From assembly GCF_037081775.1 (NCBI RefSeq), contig NZ_JBAMHQ010000001.1:558001-622000 (forward strand): a DNA stretch of 64,000 nt, in the 5' to 3' direction. Position numbers and translations under genes: made by a program. Within the stretch, counting starts at the first letter, position 1, and every line of letters starts with the position of its first letter. Source of the stretch: Haladaptatus sp. ZSTT2 (GTDB taxonomy: Archaea; Halobacteriota; Halobacteria; Halobacteriales; Halococcaceae). The notes below the pieces were generated by a model. It was not told the DNA's origin, did not search any database, and saw only the letters and a program-made list of their open reading frames with translations. Shown here piece by piece: positions 6,138-14,574 of the stretch.

Positions 6138-7712
6138 TCATTCTAACGGCTCAGAAAGCGCCACGGCGAGGGCGTCGTCCAGTACACCGTCTCTGAGCAG
6201 GTCATTGACGGCGGCCATGTCAATATGGAGTTCTCGGTCGTCGGTGAGTGGCGAGACCACGTCTCGAATCACATCGTAGGCGGCGGCTGTGCCGACGCCA
6301 TGGGTGAGGTCGTCTTCGATGAACTCCGCGGCCTGTGCGCCACAGAGCAGTTCGACGGCGACGACCATCCGCGCGTTTTCGAGCGTTTTTCGGGCGTTGT
6401 GGGCCGCCTGCGCGCTCATGCTCACGTGGTCTTCTTGGTTGCCGCTCACGGGCGTGTTGTCCGCAGAGGCACGGCCGAACGAGCGACACTCGTTGAGCAG
6501 CGACGCGGCGGTGTACTGGGCAATCATCAACCCCGAGCGCAGGCCGCTGTGTTCGGTCAGGAACGGCGGCAGGTAGTCCTCTTGGATGTTCGGGTTCACC
6601 ATACGGTCGGTGCGCCGCTCGCTGATTGCGGCGAGTTCGGTGAGCGCATTTGCGACGTAATCGAGCCGGAGCGCGAGGACTTCACCGTGGAAGTTCCCAC
6701 CCGAGAGCACGGCCGCAGACTCCGTGCCGCTGGCCCGTGAATCCACCTGCCCACCGGGGAAGATGAGCGGGTTGTCGGTCGCGCTGTTGAGTTCGATTTC
6801 CACTGTCTCTCGAAGGTGGCGGACGGCCTCGCGGACTGCGCCGTGGACCTGCGGGAGACACCGAATCGAGTAGGCGTCCTGCACGCGATCGCAGTTGCGG
6901 TGAGATTCGACGATTTCTGACTCCGCCGTCAGACGCTTTACGTTCCGCGCGGAGGCGGCCTGTCCGGGATGTGGGCGCACCGCAGAGAGCGCCGGGTCGC
7001 ACGAGGCGGTGGTTCCCATCGTCACTTCCGTGGTGAGCGCCCCCGCCGTGTCAGCAGCGCGGAGCAACGATTCTGCGTCCACGACGAGCAACGCACCGAG
7101 GCCGACGGTAAGCTGCGTTCCGTTGATGAGCGCGAGGCCTTCTTTCGACGCGAGCGTGAGCGGTTCGAGGCCGACACGGGCGAGTGCCTCAGCCCCGCTC
7201 AGCCGTTCGCCGTCGACGTGTGCTTCGCCCTCGCCGAGGAGCACGAGTGCCATGTGTGCGAGGGGGGCGAGGTCACCGCTCGCGCCGAGGCTCCCGCGCG
7301 ATTTCACGACGGGGTGGACACCTTCGTTCAGCATCGTCACGAGGTGGTCGAGAACGATTTCTCGGATGCCAGAGAAGCCTTTCACGAGCGCGTTGATGCG
7401 CGTGAGCATCATCGCTCGTACCTCCTCTCGGCTGAGTTCGCGGCCCGCACCCGCGGCGTGACTCCGAATGAGATTGGTCTGGAGTTGCTCGATGTCCTCG
7501 CGCGGGATGCGCTCGTTCACGAGTTGGCCAAAGCCGGTGTTCACGCCGTAGACTGCGTCTCCGGCATCGACCACGTCGGCAACCCGCTCGCGGGCGGCGC
7601 GGACGGCCTCACGAGCCTCGTCGGAGACGACGACTGAGACATCCTCTCGGGCAACGCGCGCGACGGCCTCCGGCGTCAGCGAGGCTCCATCGAGCGTAAT
7701 CGGGTCACTCAT
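6138..7712 (-). CDS. hutH: Histidine ammonia-lyase
   Basis: 524 residues, full length for the family. It deaminates L-histidine to trans-urocanate and ammonia. The MIO-forming triad Ala-Ser-Gly is in KSRGSLGASGDLAPLAHMAL. GVNTGFGQLVN near residue 60, LINGTQLTVG, and GNFHGEVLALRLDYV (active-site region) are all present. In many haloarchaea hutH is the last gene of a hutU-hutG-hutI-hutH operon. Here the upstream neighbour is an unrelated divergent gene and no other hut gene is in the window, so urocanate must be processed by genes elsewhere or the product is used differently. Phenylalanine ammonia-lyases are related, but the His-type loop and length favour HutH. Confidence 0.93.
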   Translation of the reverse strand: MSDPITLDGASLTPEAVARVAREDVSVVVSDEAREAVRAARERVADVVDAGDAVYGVNTGFGQLVNERIPREDIEQLQTNLIRSHAAGAGRELSREEVRAMMLTRINALVKGFSGIREIVLDHLVTMLNEGVHPVVKSRGSLGASGDLAPLAHMALVLLGEGEAHVDGERLSGAEALARVGLEPLTLASKEGLALINGTQLTVGLGALLVVDAESLLRAADTAGALTTEVTMGTTASCDPALSAVRPHPGQAASARNVKRLTAESEIVESHRNCDRVQDAYSIRCLPQVHGAVREAVRHLRETVEIELNSATDNPLIFPGGQVDSRASGTESAAVLSGGNFHGEVLALRLDYVANALTELAAISERRTDRMVNPNIQEDYLPPFLTEHSGLRSGLMIAQYTAASLLNECRSFGRASADNTPVSGNQEDHVSMSAQAAHNARKTLENARMVVAVELLCGAQAAEFIEDDLTHGVGTAAAYDVIRDVVSPLTDDRELHIDMAAVNDLLRDGVLDDALAVALSEPLE

Positions 7713-7851
7713 CGCATTTCACCCACACAGAGAGATTCGCCATGCATAGTGTGAGAATCACGACAGACCGTGAAGTCGTTTTCGAGGCATTTGAGAGCGG
7801 AGAAAACAGAAAGCCCGCACAGTTATGTGCTCGCCGCGCGCGAGTTCGCAC

Positions 7852-8055
7852 ATGACGTGGCAACAGTGGCTCGTTCGACTCGTCCTCTTTTTGACTGGAC
7901 TGTTCTTGCTCGGCGCGCTCGTCAGCCTCGGCCTCAACGGCGAACTCACAAATCCGGCCGCGCTCGTGACGCTCGGCCTCGTCGGCGGGAGCGTCCTCGC
8001 CGTCATCGTGGTTGCACGAAAATCCGCGGCGTGGCTCGCCAATCCGTACTGGTGA
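7852..8055 (+). CDS. Small two-TM membrane protein
   Basis: 67 residues. Two hydrophobic segments are visible: about residues 8-27 (LVRLVLFLTGLFLLGALVSL) and 37-55 (LVTLGLVGGSVLAVIVVA), with a short polar loop between and a basic end. Good haloarchaeal codon use supports it as a gene. I do not recognise a family beyond small conserved membrane proteins. It diverges from hutH, with 139 bases between, and converges with the UDG-like gene 1 base after its stop. Confidence 0.65.
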   Translation: MTWQQWLVRLVLFLTGLFLLGALVSLGLNGELTNPAALVTLGLVGGSVLAVIVVARKSAAWLANPYW

Positions 8056-8056
8056 C

Positions 8057-8692
8057 TCAGCGCCCGCGTCGGCCTTTCGTCTGGCGGTAGTCGCGGCCCA
8101 TCTCAGCCGAGAGGTGTTCGACGAACGCTTCGTACTCGTCGTCGTCCATGTTTTCAGGAGCGAGCATCGGAATCAACTCGAAGCCCCGCCCGCGGAGGGT
8201 CGTGGCGTGACACGCTTCGATGTCGAGGTCGTCGGGCTTTTTCGTCGTGTACTCGAAGGCGAGCGCAGAGAGCGCTTCTTGCCCGACGGGGATGATGAGT
8301 TGGGGGTTTATCATCCGCAATTCTGCGGTCAGATAGCCGTCACAGGCCATGCGCTCTGTGTCAGTCGGCCCGCGCTCGGGGTGGCGACACCGGGTGACGT
8401 AGGTGAGAAAGACGTTTTCGAGCGACGGTTCGGTGGTGTCCGCGGGTGAGTCGCTGAAGCCAACGCGTCCGAGGAGTTCTTGGACGCGCTCGCCGTCTGC
8501 GTCGCCGGTAAAGGGGATACCCGTCTCGTCTGCGCCCGCGCTTGGCTGGCCGCCGACGAAAACGAACTCAGCGGACACGTCGCCGTAGCCATGAACCACG
8601 TTCGTCCGGGTCTCACAGAGCGCGTCGCAGTTCGCACACGCCTCGTCCATGTTGAACGGGTTCTGGAGGTTGTCGGGGTTCGCCGCCATCAC
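8057..8692 (-). CDS. Uracil-DNA glycosylase superfamily protein, divergent
   Basis: 211 residues with the order of motifs of Fe-S (family 4/5-type) uracil-DNA glycosylases: CANCDALCETR (cysteines for a cluster), VFVGGQPSAGADETGIPFTG in place of the usual GEAPG loop, LTYVTRCRHPERGPT, and INPQLIIPVGQEAL. The usual catalytic His motif (HPS) near the C-terminus is replaced by LIPMLAPENM. The fold call is secure, but uracil-removing activity is not. The alternative start at 8689 lacks one Met. The gene overlaps the aroC stop by 4 bases, so it is co-transcribed after aroC. Confidence 0.8.
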   Translation of the reverse strand: MMAANPDNLQNPFNMDEACANCDALCETRTNVVHGYGDVSAEFVFVGGQPSAGADETGIPFTGDADGERVQELLGRVGFSDSPADTTEPSLENVFLTYVTRCRHPERGPTDTERMACDGYLTAELRMINPQLIIPVGQEALSALAFEYTTKKPDDLDIEACHATTLRGRGFELIPMLAPENMDDDEYEAFVEHLSAEMGRDYRQTKGRRGR

Positions 8693-9843
8693 TCGATGTT
8701 TGCCGGGTTGCGTGGGTGGTAGTTGGTGTCGTATTCGCCGACCTTCCCGTCGAGGCGGTCTGGGTTCATGCGCCCGGAGAGCAGCATGTAGTCGAGAATC
8801 GTGAGCGCGAGCATCGCTTCGACCACGGGTACTCCGCGCGGGGGCAACACTGGGTCGTGGCGGCCGATGACCTTCTCCTGTTTCTCCTCGCCGGTCTCCC
8901 AGTCAACCGTCGTCTGGGTTTTCGGGATGGACGTAGGCGCATGAAGCGTCACCTCGCCGTAGATTGGCTGGCCGGTCGTGATGCCGCCTTGAATCCCGCC
9001 GTGGTCGTTGCCGACAGGCGTTGGGTCGCCGTTCTCGTCGAACATCCAATCTTCGTTGCGCTCGAAGCCGGTGTAGGTCCGCGCCTCGCGCCCGAGGCCG
9101 AATTCGAAGGCAGAGGCGGCGGGGACGGCCATCATTGCTTGGCCGAGGCGAGCGGAGAACGAATCGAAGCGCGGTGCGCCGAGGCCGCGCGGGACGCCCT
9201 GGGCCTCGAAGTAGACGCTGCCGCCGATGGAGTCGCCTTCTTCTTGGTACTTGTTGATCAGATCGCGCATCTCGGCTGCGGTTTCTGGATGGGCACAGCG
9301 CACCTCGTTTTCTTCTGCGTGTTCGAGCATCTCCTCGAAACTCACGTCGGGCGAAACAACGTCGCCAATCTGGTTGACGTGGGCTTTCACCTGAATATCT
9401 TGGGTGGCGAGAAGCTTCTTCGCAATCGCGCCTGCAGCGACCCAGTTGACCGTCTCGCGGGCAGACGAACGCCCGCCGCCGCCCCAGTTGCGCGTGCCGA
9501 ACTTCGCAGAGTAGGTGAAATCGCCGTGGCTCGGGCGTGGTGCGGTGATGAAGGGCTCGTACTTCCCCGAGCGAGCGTCTTTGTTCTGAATCGTCATTCC
9601 GATGGGCGTGCCGGTGGTGTAGCCGTCTTGGACGCCGCTGTGGATTTTCACTTCGTCGGGTTCGCCGCGGCTCGTCGTAATCATCGACTGGCCGGGTTTG
9701 CGGCGGTCTAAGTCGCCTTGAATGTCTTCTTCTGTGAGTTCCAGCCCGGCGGGACACCCGGAGACGGTGACCCCCATCGCGTCGCCGTGGCTCTCGCCGT
9801 AGGTGGTGACGCGAAAGAGTCGGCCGAATTCGTTACCGTTCAT
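8689..9843 (-). CDS. aroC: Chorismate synthase
   Basis: 384 residues. It converts 5-enolpyruvylshikimate-3-phosphate to chorismate, the last common step of the aromatic pathway, with reduced FMN. Family signatures are clear: FGRLFRVTTYGESHG at the N-terminus, LDRRKPGQS, GTRNWGGGGRSSARETVNWVAAG and GNDHGGIQGGITTG. The ATG at 9843 starts the family-like N-terminus MNGNEFGR; an upstream in-frame ATG adds only 8 odd residues. It follows the alkaline-phosphatase-fold gene and aroA on the same strand, so the order is aroA, phosphatase-like, aroC, UDG-like. Confidence 0.96.
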   Translation of the reverse strand: MNGNEFGRLFRVTTYGESHGDAMGVTVSGCPAGLELTEEDIQGDLDRRKPGQSMITTSRGEPDEVKIHSGVQDGYTTGTPIGMTIQNKDARSGKYEPFITAPRPSHGDFTYSAKFGTRNWGGGGRSSARETVNWVAAGAIAKKLLATQDIQVKAHVNQIGDVVSPDVSFEEMLEHAEENEVRCAHPETAAEMRDLINKYQEEGDSIGGSVYFEAQGVPRGLGAPRFDSFSARLGQAMMAVPAASAFEFGLGREARTYTGFERNEDWMFDENGDPTPVGNDHGGIQGGITTGQPIYGEVTLHAPTSIPKTQTTVDWETGEEKQEKVIGRHDPVLPPRGVPVVEAMLALTILDYMLLSGRMNPDRLDGKVGEYDTNYHPRNPANIE

Positions 9844-9903
9844 TGCAGGCCACTCAGGTGGCCGCACATTTAGTGTTTACAGGACATGGCGCAAAGTTGC
9901 CGC

Positions 9904-11175
9904 TTACTGGAGGGCAGAAAGACGGCAAACCGCAAACGGACAGAGCATTTCGTCGGGGGTCAGCCCGCCGTGTGAGCCGATTTGGTCGAGTTCGCCGTCG
10001 TCGTACCAGACGAGTTTGTCGCGCGGAACGGCCACGAGGTGGGGGGCGTGGGCTTCAAAGTGCGCCGATGGCTCTTGGTCGCCGAACAGCCCACGCGCCG
10101 TGTACTCCTTGCGGTCGAGGGTGAGCACGTCCAGCTTGGCTTCGAGCAGTTCTCGCAACGATTCGACGTGCCCCTCACGGACGTGGAACTGGAGGTTCCG
10201 CCCGCTGCCAACCGCGGGAATGGGGTCGCCGTCGGCGTCTCGTTTCAGATGCTCGTTGAGGCCGTCGATAGTGTCGAGGCTGACGTTCGTCTCGGGGTCT
10301 GTATCGAGATGGCCGTGGTCTGCGGTGACGACGAGGAGCGTGTGTGCTGCCACCTCGGGAGCCAGCCGCGCTACGAGTTCGCGCTGAATGTGTCCCGTGA
10401 CTTTCGAGACCATCTTCTCGTACTCGGGCGACTTTGTGCCGTGCTGGTGAGAAACCCCATCGACGTGCGGAACGTAGGCGTAGGTGTAACTCGGTCCAGC
10501 CGCCGATTCGAGCGTTTTTCGGACGAGCCGACCCATGTGCGCGAGGTCGCCGTACCCCGAGACGTCCGCGCCAGCCATGGCGAGTTTCGAATGTTCAGAC
10601 CGAGAGATGCGTTTGGGCATGACCACGGTCGGCGTGACGCCCGCCTCGTGGGCGCGTTCGTACACCGTCTGTTCGGGCGGCGAGAAGAGGAACCGTCCGT
10701 CCAGCCCGTCGAATTTCTCGGGGGCGTACTCGCCGTCGAGTGTCGAAAACGGGAGCGTCAGAAGCACCTGCGAAAGTTCTTCGTAGTACTGAAACCAGCC
10801 GAGTAGGCAGTGTTCGACCGGCTGGGTTCCCGTCGAAACGGTCGTTATGGCGGCCGAGGTTTCGGAGGGATAGGTGGAAGTGAGCGGCGTCACCGTCCCC
10901 TGCTCGGTGAGCCTGTCGAGAAAGCCGTGTTTGTTCTGGTCGCGCGCCCACTGTTCGTAGCCGAAACCGTCTACGAGCACCACGACGACGTTCTCCACGT
11001 CCGTCTCGACGCCCGCGAACACGTCGTTCGGGAGGGTACGACGCGTCGGCGCGTCAAAGAGTGAAAGAATCGTATCCGGGACGTTCGCAAAGGAGTAGTC
11101 TGCGTAGTCCGGAAACAGAAAACCGTCTCCCAAGAACCGGTCGCGGAGGTCGGCGACAACGTCGTCCTGTCGCAT
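9904..11175 (-). CDS. Alkaline phosphatase/nucleotide pyrophosphatase family protein
   Basis: 423 residues from the ATG at 11175 (two GTGs lie just upstream). It belongs to the type I phosphodiesterase/nucleotide pyrophosphatase group of the alkaline phosphatase superfamily. VVVVLVDGFGYEQW is the first metal strand, LTSTYPSETSAAITTVSTG carries the Thr/Ser nucleophile, and VVTADHGHLDTDPE plus GSHGGLTPDEMLCPF give the Asp-His and His ligands. No signal peptide is visible, so it is likely cytoplasmic. The substrate is unknown: nucleotides, phosphonates or a sugar phosphate are possible. It lies between aroA and aroC, but nothing ties it to the shikimate pathway. Confidence 0.85.
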   Translation of the reverse strand: MRQDDVVADLRDRFLGDGFLFPDYADYSFANVPDTILSLFDAPTRRTLPNDVFAGVETDVENVVVVLVDGFGYEQWARDQNKHGFLDRLTEQGTVTPLTSTYPSETSAAITTVSTGTQPVEHCLLGWFQYYEELSQVLLTLPFSTLDGEYAPEKFDGLDGRFLFSPPEQTVYERAHEAGVTPTVVMPKRISRSEHSKLAMAGADVSGYGDLAHMGRLVRKTLESAAGPSYTYAYVPHVDGVSHQHGTKSPEYEKMVSKVTGHIQRELVARLAPEVAAHTLLVVTADHGHLDTDPETNVSLDTIDGLNEHLKRDADGDPIPAVGSGRNLQFHVREGHVESLRELLEAKLDVLTLDRKEYTARGLFGDQEPSAHFEAHAPHLVAVPRDKLVWYDDGELDQIGSHGGLTPDEMLCPFAVCRLSALQ

Positions 11176-11226
11176 TGACACCACGTGGACGAGGGAGCGA
11201 AAAGAGGATTCCGGTTAGGCAGATAG

Positions 11227-12519
11227 TTAGCCGATTTTCTGGTCTACGCGCGCACCCAAGTCGTACAGCACGTCGAAGAAGTTGGGGAACGACACGTCAA
11301 CGTGTTCTGCGCCTTTGATTTTCGTCGTTCCCTCCGCGGCGAGGCCCGCCACGGCGAGGGCCATGATGATGCGGTGGTCGTTCTTACCCTCTACGACCGC
11401 CCCCGACAAGTCCGACTCACCGCCGCGGATGATGAGTTCGTCCTGGCGTTCGGTGACGGATGCGCCCATTTTCGTGAGTTCTTCTGCCATCGCGCTCACG
11501 CGGTCAGTTTCCTTGAAGCGAACGTGTTCGCAGTTGGTGATTCGGGTTTCGCCGTCTGCGACCGCACCGAGCGTGGCGATGGTGGGCAGGAGGTCGGGCG
11601 TGTCGCCCACGTCGAATTCGATGCCCGAGAGGTCAGATTGCCTGACCGTGATGATGCCGTCATCGTCGTCCCACTCGATGTCTGCGCCCATGCCGAGGAG
11701 TACGTCCACGATGGCGCTGTCGCCCTGTGCGCTCGGGTGTGCGCCCGTGACGATGAGTTCGCCTTCGGCGGCGAGTGCGCCCGCGGCGAGCAGGTAGGAC
11801 ATAGACGAGAAATCGCCGGGGACGTGGTACTCGCCGTCTTCGGGTTCGTAGGTCTGGCCGCCCGCGACCGCGAAGCCGTCGGGTGTGGGTTCTGCGTCGA
11901 TGCCGAACGCGGCGAGCACTTCGAGCGTGATATCGACATACGGTGCGCTCTTGAGGTCAGTTTCTAAGTGGACGCCGATACCCTGTTCGGTGGTCCCACC
12001 GGCCATCAAGAGCGCGGTGATGTACTGTGAGGACACGTCGCCGGGAATGGAGACCTCACCCCCCGCGAGTGGGCCGCGAATCGCAAGCGGGGCCTGCCCG
12101 TTGTCGCGGGTGCTTTCTGCGCGCGCGCCGAGTTCGGTGAGCGCGGAGAGGAGCGGGCCTTGTGGGCGGGAGCGAAGCGAACGGTCGCCTGTGAGCACGG
12201 TGATGCCATCTGCGAGCGCGGCGGTGGCCGTCACGAGGCGCATCGTCGTCCCGCTGTTGGCGCAGTCGATGATGTCGCCAGGTGTGCCCGGTTTGCCACC
12301 AAACCCGGAAACATCGAGACCGCCGTCGATTTCTTCGACGCTACCGCCGAAGGCTTCGACCGCGCGGATGGTCGCCTTCGTGTCGGCGCTCATGAGCGGG
12401 TCGTAGATGAGCGCGCCGTCGGCGTAGCCCGCGGCGAGGATGGCGCGGTGGGAGTAACTCTTCGACGGCGGAGCCTTTGCTCGCCCGGCAACGGTCGAGT
12501 TCGAGATGTCAACGTCCAT
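11227..12519 (-). CDS. aroA: 3-phosphoshikimate 1-carboxyvinyltransferase (EPSP synthase)
   Basis: 430 residues. It joins phosphoenolpyruvate to shikimate-3-phosphate. Signatures: [16 protein letters not shown] (shikimate-phosphate lysine), [36 protein letters not shown] and [11 protein letters not shown] near the C-terminus. The start MDVDISNS at 12519 matches the family; an upstream frame extension to 12561 is not supported. It precedes the phosphatase-like gene and aroC on the same strand and diverges from the M24 peptidase gene. Confidence 0.96.
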   Translation of the reverse strand: MDVDISNSTVAGRAKAPPSKSYSHRAILAAGYADGALIYDPLMSADTKATIRAVEAFGGSVEEIDGGLDVSGFGGKPGTPGDIIDCANSGTTMRLVTATAALADGITVLTGDRSLRSRPQGPLLSALTELGARAESTRDNGQAPLAIRGPLAGGEVSIPGDVSSQYITALLMAGGTTEQGIGVHLETDLKSAPYVDITLEVLAAFGIDAEPTPDGFAVAGGQTYEPEDGEYHVPGDFSSMSYLLAAGALAAEGELIVTGAHPSAQGDSAIVDVLLGMGADIEWDDDDGIITVRQSDLSGIEFDVGDTPDLLPTIATLGAVADGETRITNCEHVRFKETDRVSAMAEELTKMGASVTERQDELIIRGGESDLSGAVVEGKNDHRIIMALAVAGLAAEGTTKIKGAEHVDVSFPNFFDVLYDLGARVDQKIG

Positions 12520-12630
12520 GGGTGGGTAGATGGGACGACCCGGTATCAGGATACCGGACACGGAGAGGTCTGCCAGCCGCTACGGGGTCGCCCCGGTAGG
12601 ATTTTAGCCATCGCTCACGCACCCGTGAGT

Positions 12631-13803
12631 ATGCAACCGGACTTTGCCGACCTCGACGCCGCCCTCGCAGAATCGGGGGTCGATGGCTTTCTCATCTACG
12701 CCGCAAGCGACGACTCGAATCAGCGCTACCTCTCCGGATTCGACGCGCCAGACCCGTTTCTCACGCTCTACGACGGCGAGGTGCACCTGTTCGTCTCGCC
12801 GCTCGAATACGGCCGAGCCAAGAAAGAAAGCGGCGCGACCACCCTCTCCCGCGGGAGTGAGTTCGGTTACGGTGACCTTGTAGACGAATACGGCCCGACA
12901 GAGGCGACCCACCGCGTCTGGACGAAGTTCCTCGACTCCCACGACGTCTCCTCCGTGCTCGTCCCCACCGACTTCCCGCTCGGCCACGGCGACGGCCTCC
13001 GCGAACAGGGCATCGAGGTCACCGCGGACGACGATGACGTGCTCCGCGACATTCGCGCCGTCAAACTCCCCCAAGAAATCGCCCACATCCGCGCCGCCCA
13101 GAAGGCGAACGAGCAGGCGATGAAAACCGCAGAGACGCGCATCAGCGAGTCCACCGTCGATGACGGCGTCCTCCACTACGAGGGCGAGCCGCTCACCTCA
13201 GAGCGCGTCCGCCAAGAAATCGAGCTGACCCTCCTGCGCCACGGCTGTGCGTTAGACGAAACCATCGTTGCCTGCGGTGCGGACGCCGCAGACCCCCACG
13301 ACCGCGGCAGTGGGCCACTCCTCGCAAACGAGTCCATCATCGTGGATATCTTCCCGCGCGACAAGGAGAGCAAGTACTTCGCGGACATGACCCGGACGTT
13401 CGTCAAAGGGACGCCGAGCGACGAACTCCAAGAATGGTACGACATCACTGATGAAGCACTCGAAGCGGCCCTCAACGCCGTGAAACCGGGCGCAACCGGC
13501 AAAGACGTCCACGACGTGGTCTGTGACATCTACGAGGAAGCGGGCTACCCGACGCTTCGGGCAGATGAGACGACAGAAGTCGGGTTCATCCACTCGACGG
13601 GCCACGGCGTTGGCCTCGACATCCACGAGATGCCGTCGATTAGCCCACGCGGCGAGGAACTCAAACCCGGTCACATCATCACCATCGAGCCGGGCCTCTA
13701 CGACCCCGACGTGGGCGGCGTGCGCATCGAGGACATCATCGTCGTCACCGAAGACGGCTACGAAAATCTGACCGACTACCCGAAAACGTTCGTCCTCGAC
13801 TAA
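12631..13803 (+). CDS. M24 family aminopeptidase (Xaa-Pro type)
   Basis: 390 residues with the creatinase-like N-terminal domain (about 1-145) and the pita-bread metallopeptidase domain (about 150-390). Metal ligands are seen in IVDIFPRDKESKYFADMTRTF (two Asp), HSTGHGVGLDIHE (His), TIEPGLYDP (Glu) and GGVRIEDIIVV (Glu). It is likely to remove an N-terminal residue before proline, or cleave Xaa-Pro dipeptides, in the cytoplasm. Xaa-Pro aminopeptidase and prolidase are hard to tell apart. The ATG at 12631 is chosen because the family N-terminus begins there; the frame is open far upstream through aroA antisense. Confidence 0.88.
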   Translation: MQPDFADLDAALAESGVDGFLIYAASDDSNQRYLSGFDAPDPFLTLYDGEVHLFVSPLEYGRAKKESGATTLSRGSEFGYGDLVDEYGPTEATHRVWTKFLDSHDVSSVLVPTDFPLGHGDGLREQGIEVTADDDDVLRDIRAVKLPQEIAHIRAAQKANEQAMKTAETRISESTVDDGVLHYEGEPLTSERVRQEIELTLLRHGCALDETIVACGADAADPHDRGSGPLLANESIIVDIFPRDKESKYFADMTRTFVKGTPSDELQEWYDITDEALEAALNAVKPGATGKDVHDVVCDIYEEAGYPTLRADETTEVGFIHSTGHGVGLDIHEMPSISPRGEELKPGHIITIEPGLYDPDVGGVRIEDIIVVTEDGYENLTDYPKTFVLD

Positions 13804-13842
13804 ACGAACCCCTTTTTGCTCCCGCGCGGATACGTCGCAGAC

Positions 13843-14574
13843 ATGGAACTGCTGGTCGTCGGTGCGGGCGCGATGGGACGCTGGTTTGCAGAGAGCGTCG
13901 CCGACGAATGCGAGCTGGCCTTCACGGATGCCGACCCCGCGGCCGCCGAGCGAGCGGCCGCCGAAATCGGTGGCCGGGCCGTCTCACTCGATACCGACGA
14001 CCACTTCGACGCCGTCTGCGTTGCGGTCCCCATCTCCGTCGTCGAACAGGCCATCGCCGCACATGCAGACAAGGCAACCCGGGCGCTCCTCGACCTGAGC
14101 GGCGTGATGGACGAGCCGCTCACCGCGATGGCGACTCACGCCCCCGACATAGAGCACTTTAGTCTCCACCCGCTGTTCGGGCCGGATAACGCTCCCGGGA
14201 CGATTGCCGTCGCCTCTGCCAACGCGGGGCCGGTCACCGCCCGACTCAGAAAGGCCCTCGAAGCCGCGGGCAACACGCTGTTCGAGACGACCGCAGAAGA
14301 ACACGACACGGCCATGGAGACGGTGCAGGCGAAAACGCACGCCGCCATCCTCGCGTTCGCCCTTGCCGCAGACGACGTACCCGACGAATTTCACACGCCC
14401 ATCTCAGAAGGCTTGTTCGACCTTGTCGAGCAAGTCACCTCGGGGACGCCGCGAGTGTACGCAGAGATTCAAGAAACCTTTGCGGGCGCAGAGGAAGTCG
14501 CAGTCGCTGCCCGAAAACTCGCAGACGCAGACGCAGAAACCGTAGAACGCCTCTATCGCGAGTCACGACGATGA
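13843..14574 (+). CDS. tyrA: Prephenate dehydrogenase
   Basis: 243 residues. The NAD(P) Rossmann motif VVGAGAMGRWFAE is at residues 4-16 and SLHPLFGPDNAPG is the conserved prephenate dehydrogenase motif with its His. It oxidatively decarboxylates prephenate to 4-hydroxyphenylpyruvate for tyrosine. The protein is short and has no fused chorismate mutase; a separate aroQ gene is at 27223-27528. It starts 39 bases after the peptidase gene and overlaps the next gene by 4 bases (ATGA), which indicates one transcript. Confidence 0.9.
   Translation: MELLVVGAGAMGRWFAESVADECELAFTDADPAAAERAAAEIGGRAVSLDTDDHFDAVCVAVPISVVEQAIAAHADKATRALLDLSGVMDEPLTAMATHAPDIEHFSLHPLFGPDNAPGTIAVASANAGPVTARLRKALEAAGNTLFETTAEEHDTAMETVQAKTHAAILAFALAADDVPDEFHTPISEGLFDLVEQVTSGTPRVYAEIQETFAGAEEVAVAARKLADADAETVERLYRESRR

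Noticed and set aside
11302-11967. Long frames opposite aroA
   Set aside because: GC-rich haloarchaeal genes give long open antisense frames; aroA motifs are unambiguous on the other strand.
12160-12630. N-terminal extension of the M24 peptidase through the aroA antisense strand
   Set aside because: It is a shadow of aroA; the family N-terminus begins at 12631.
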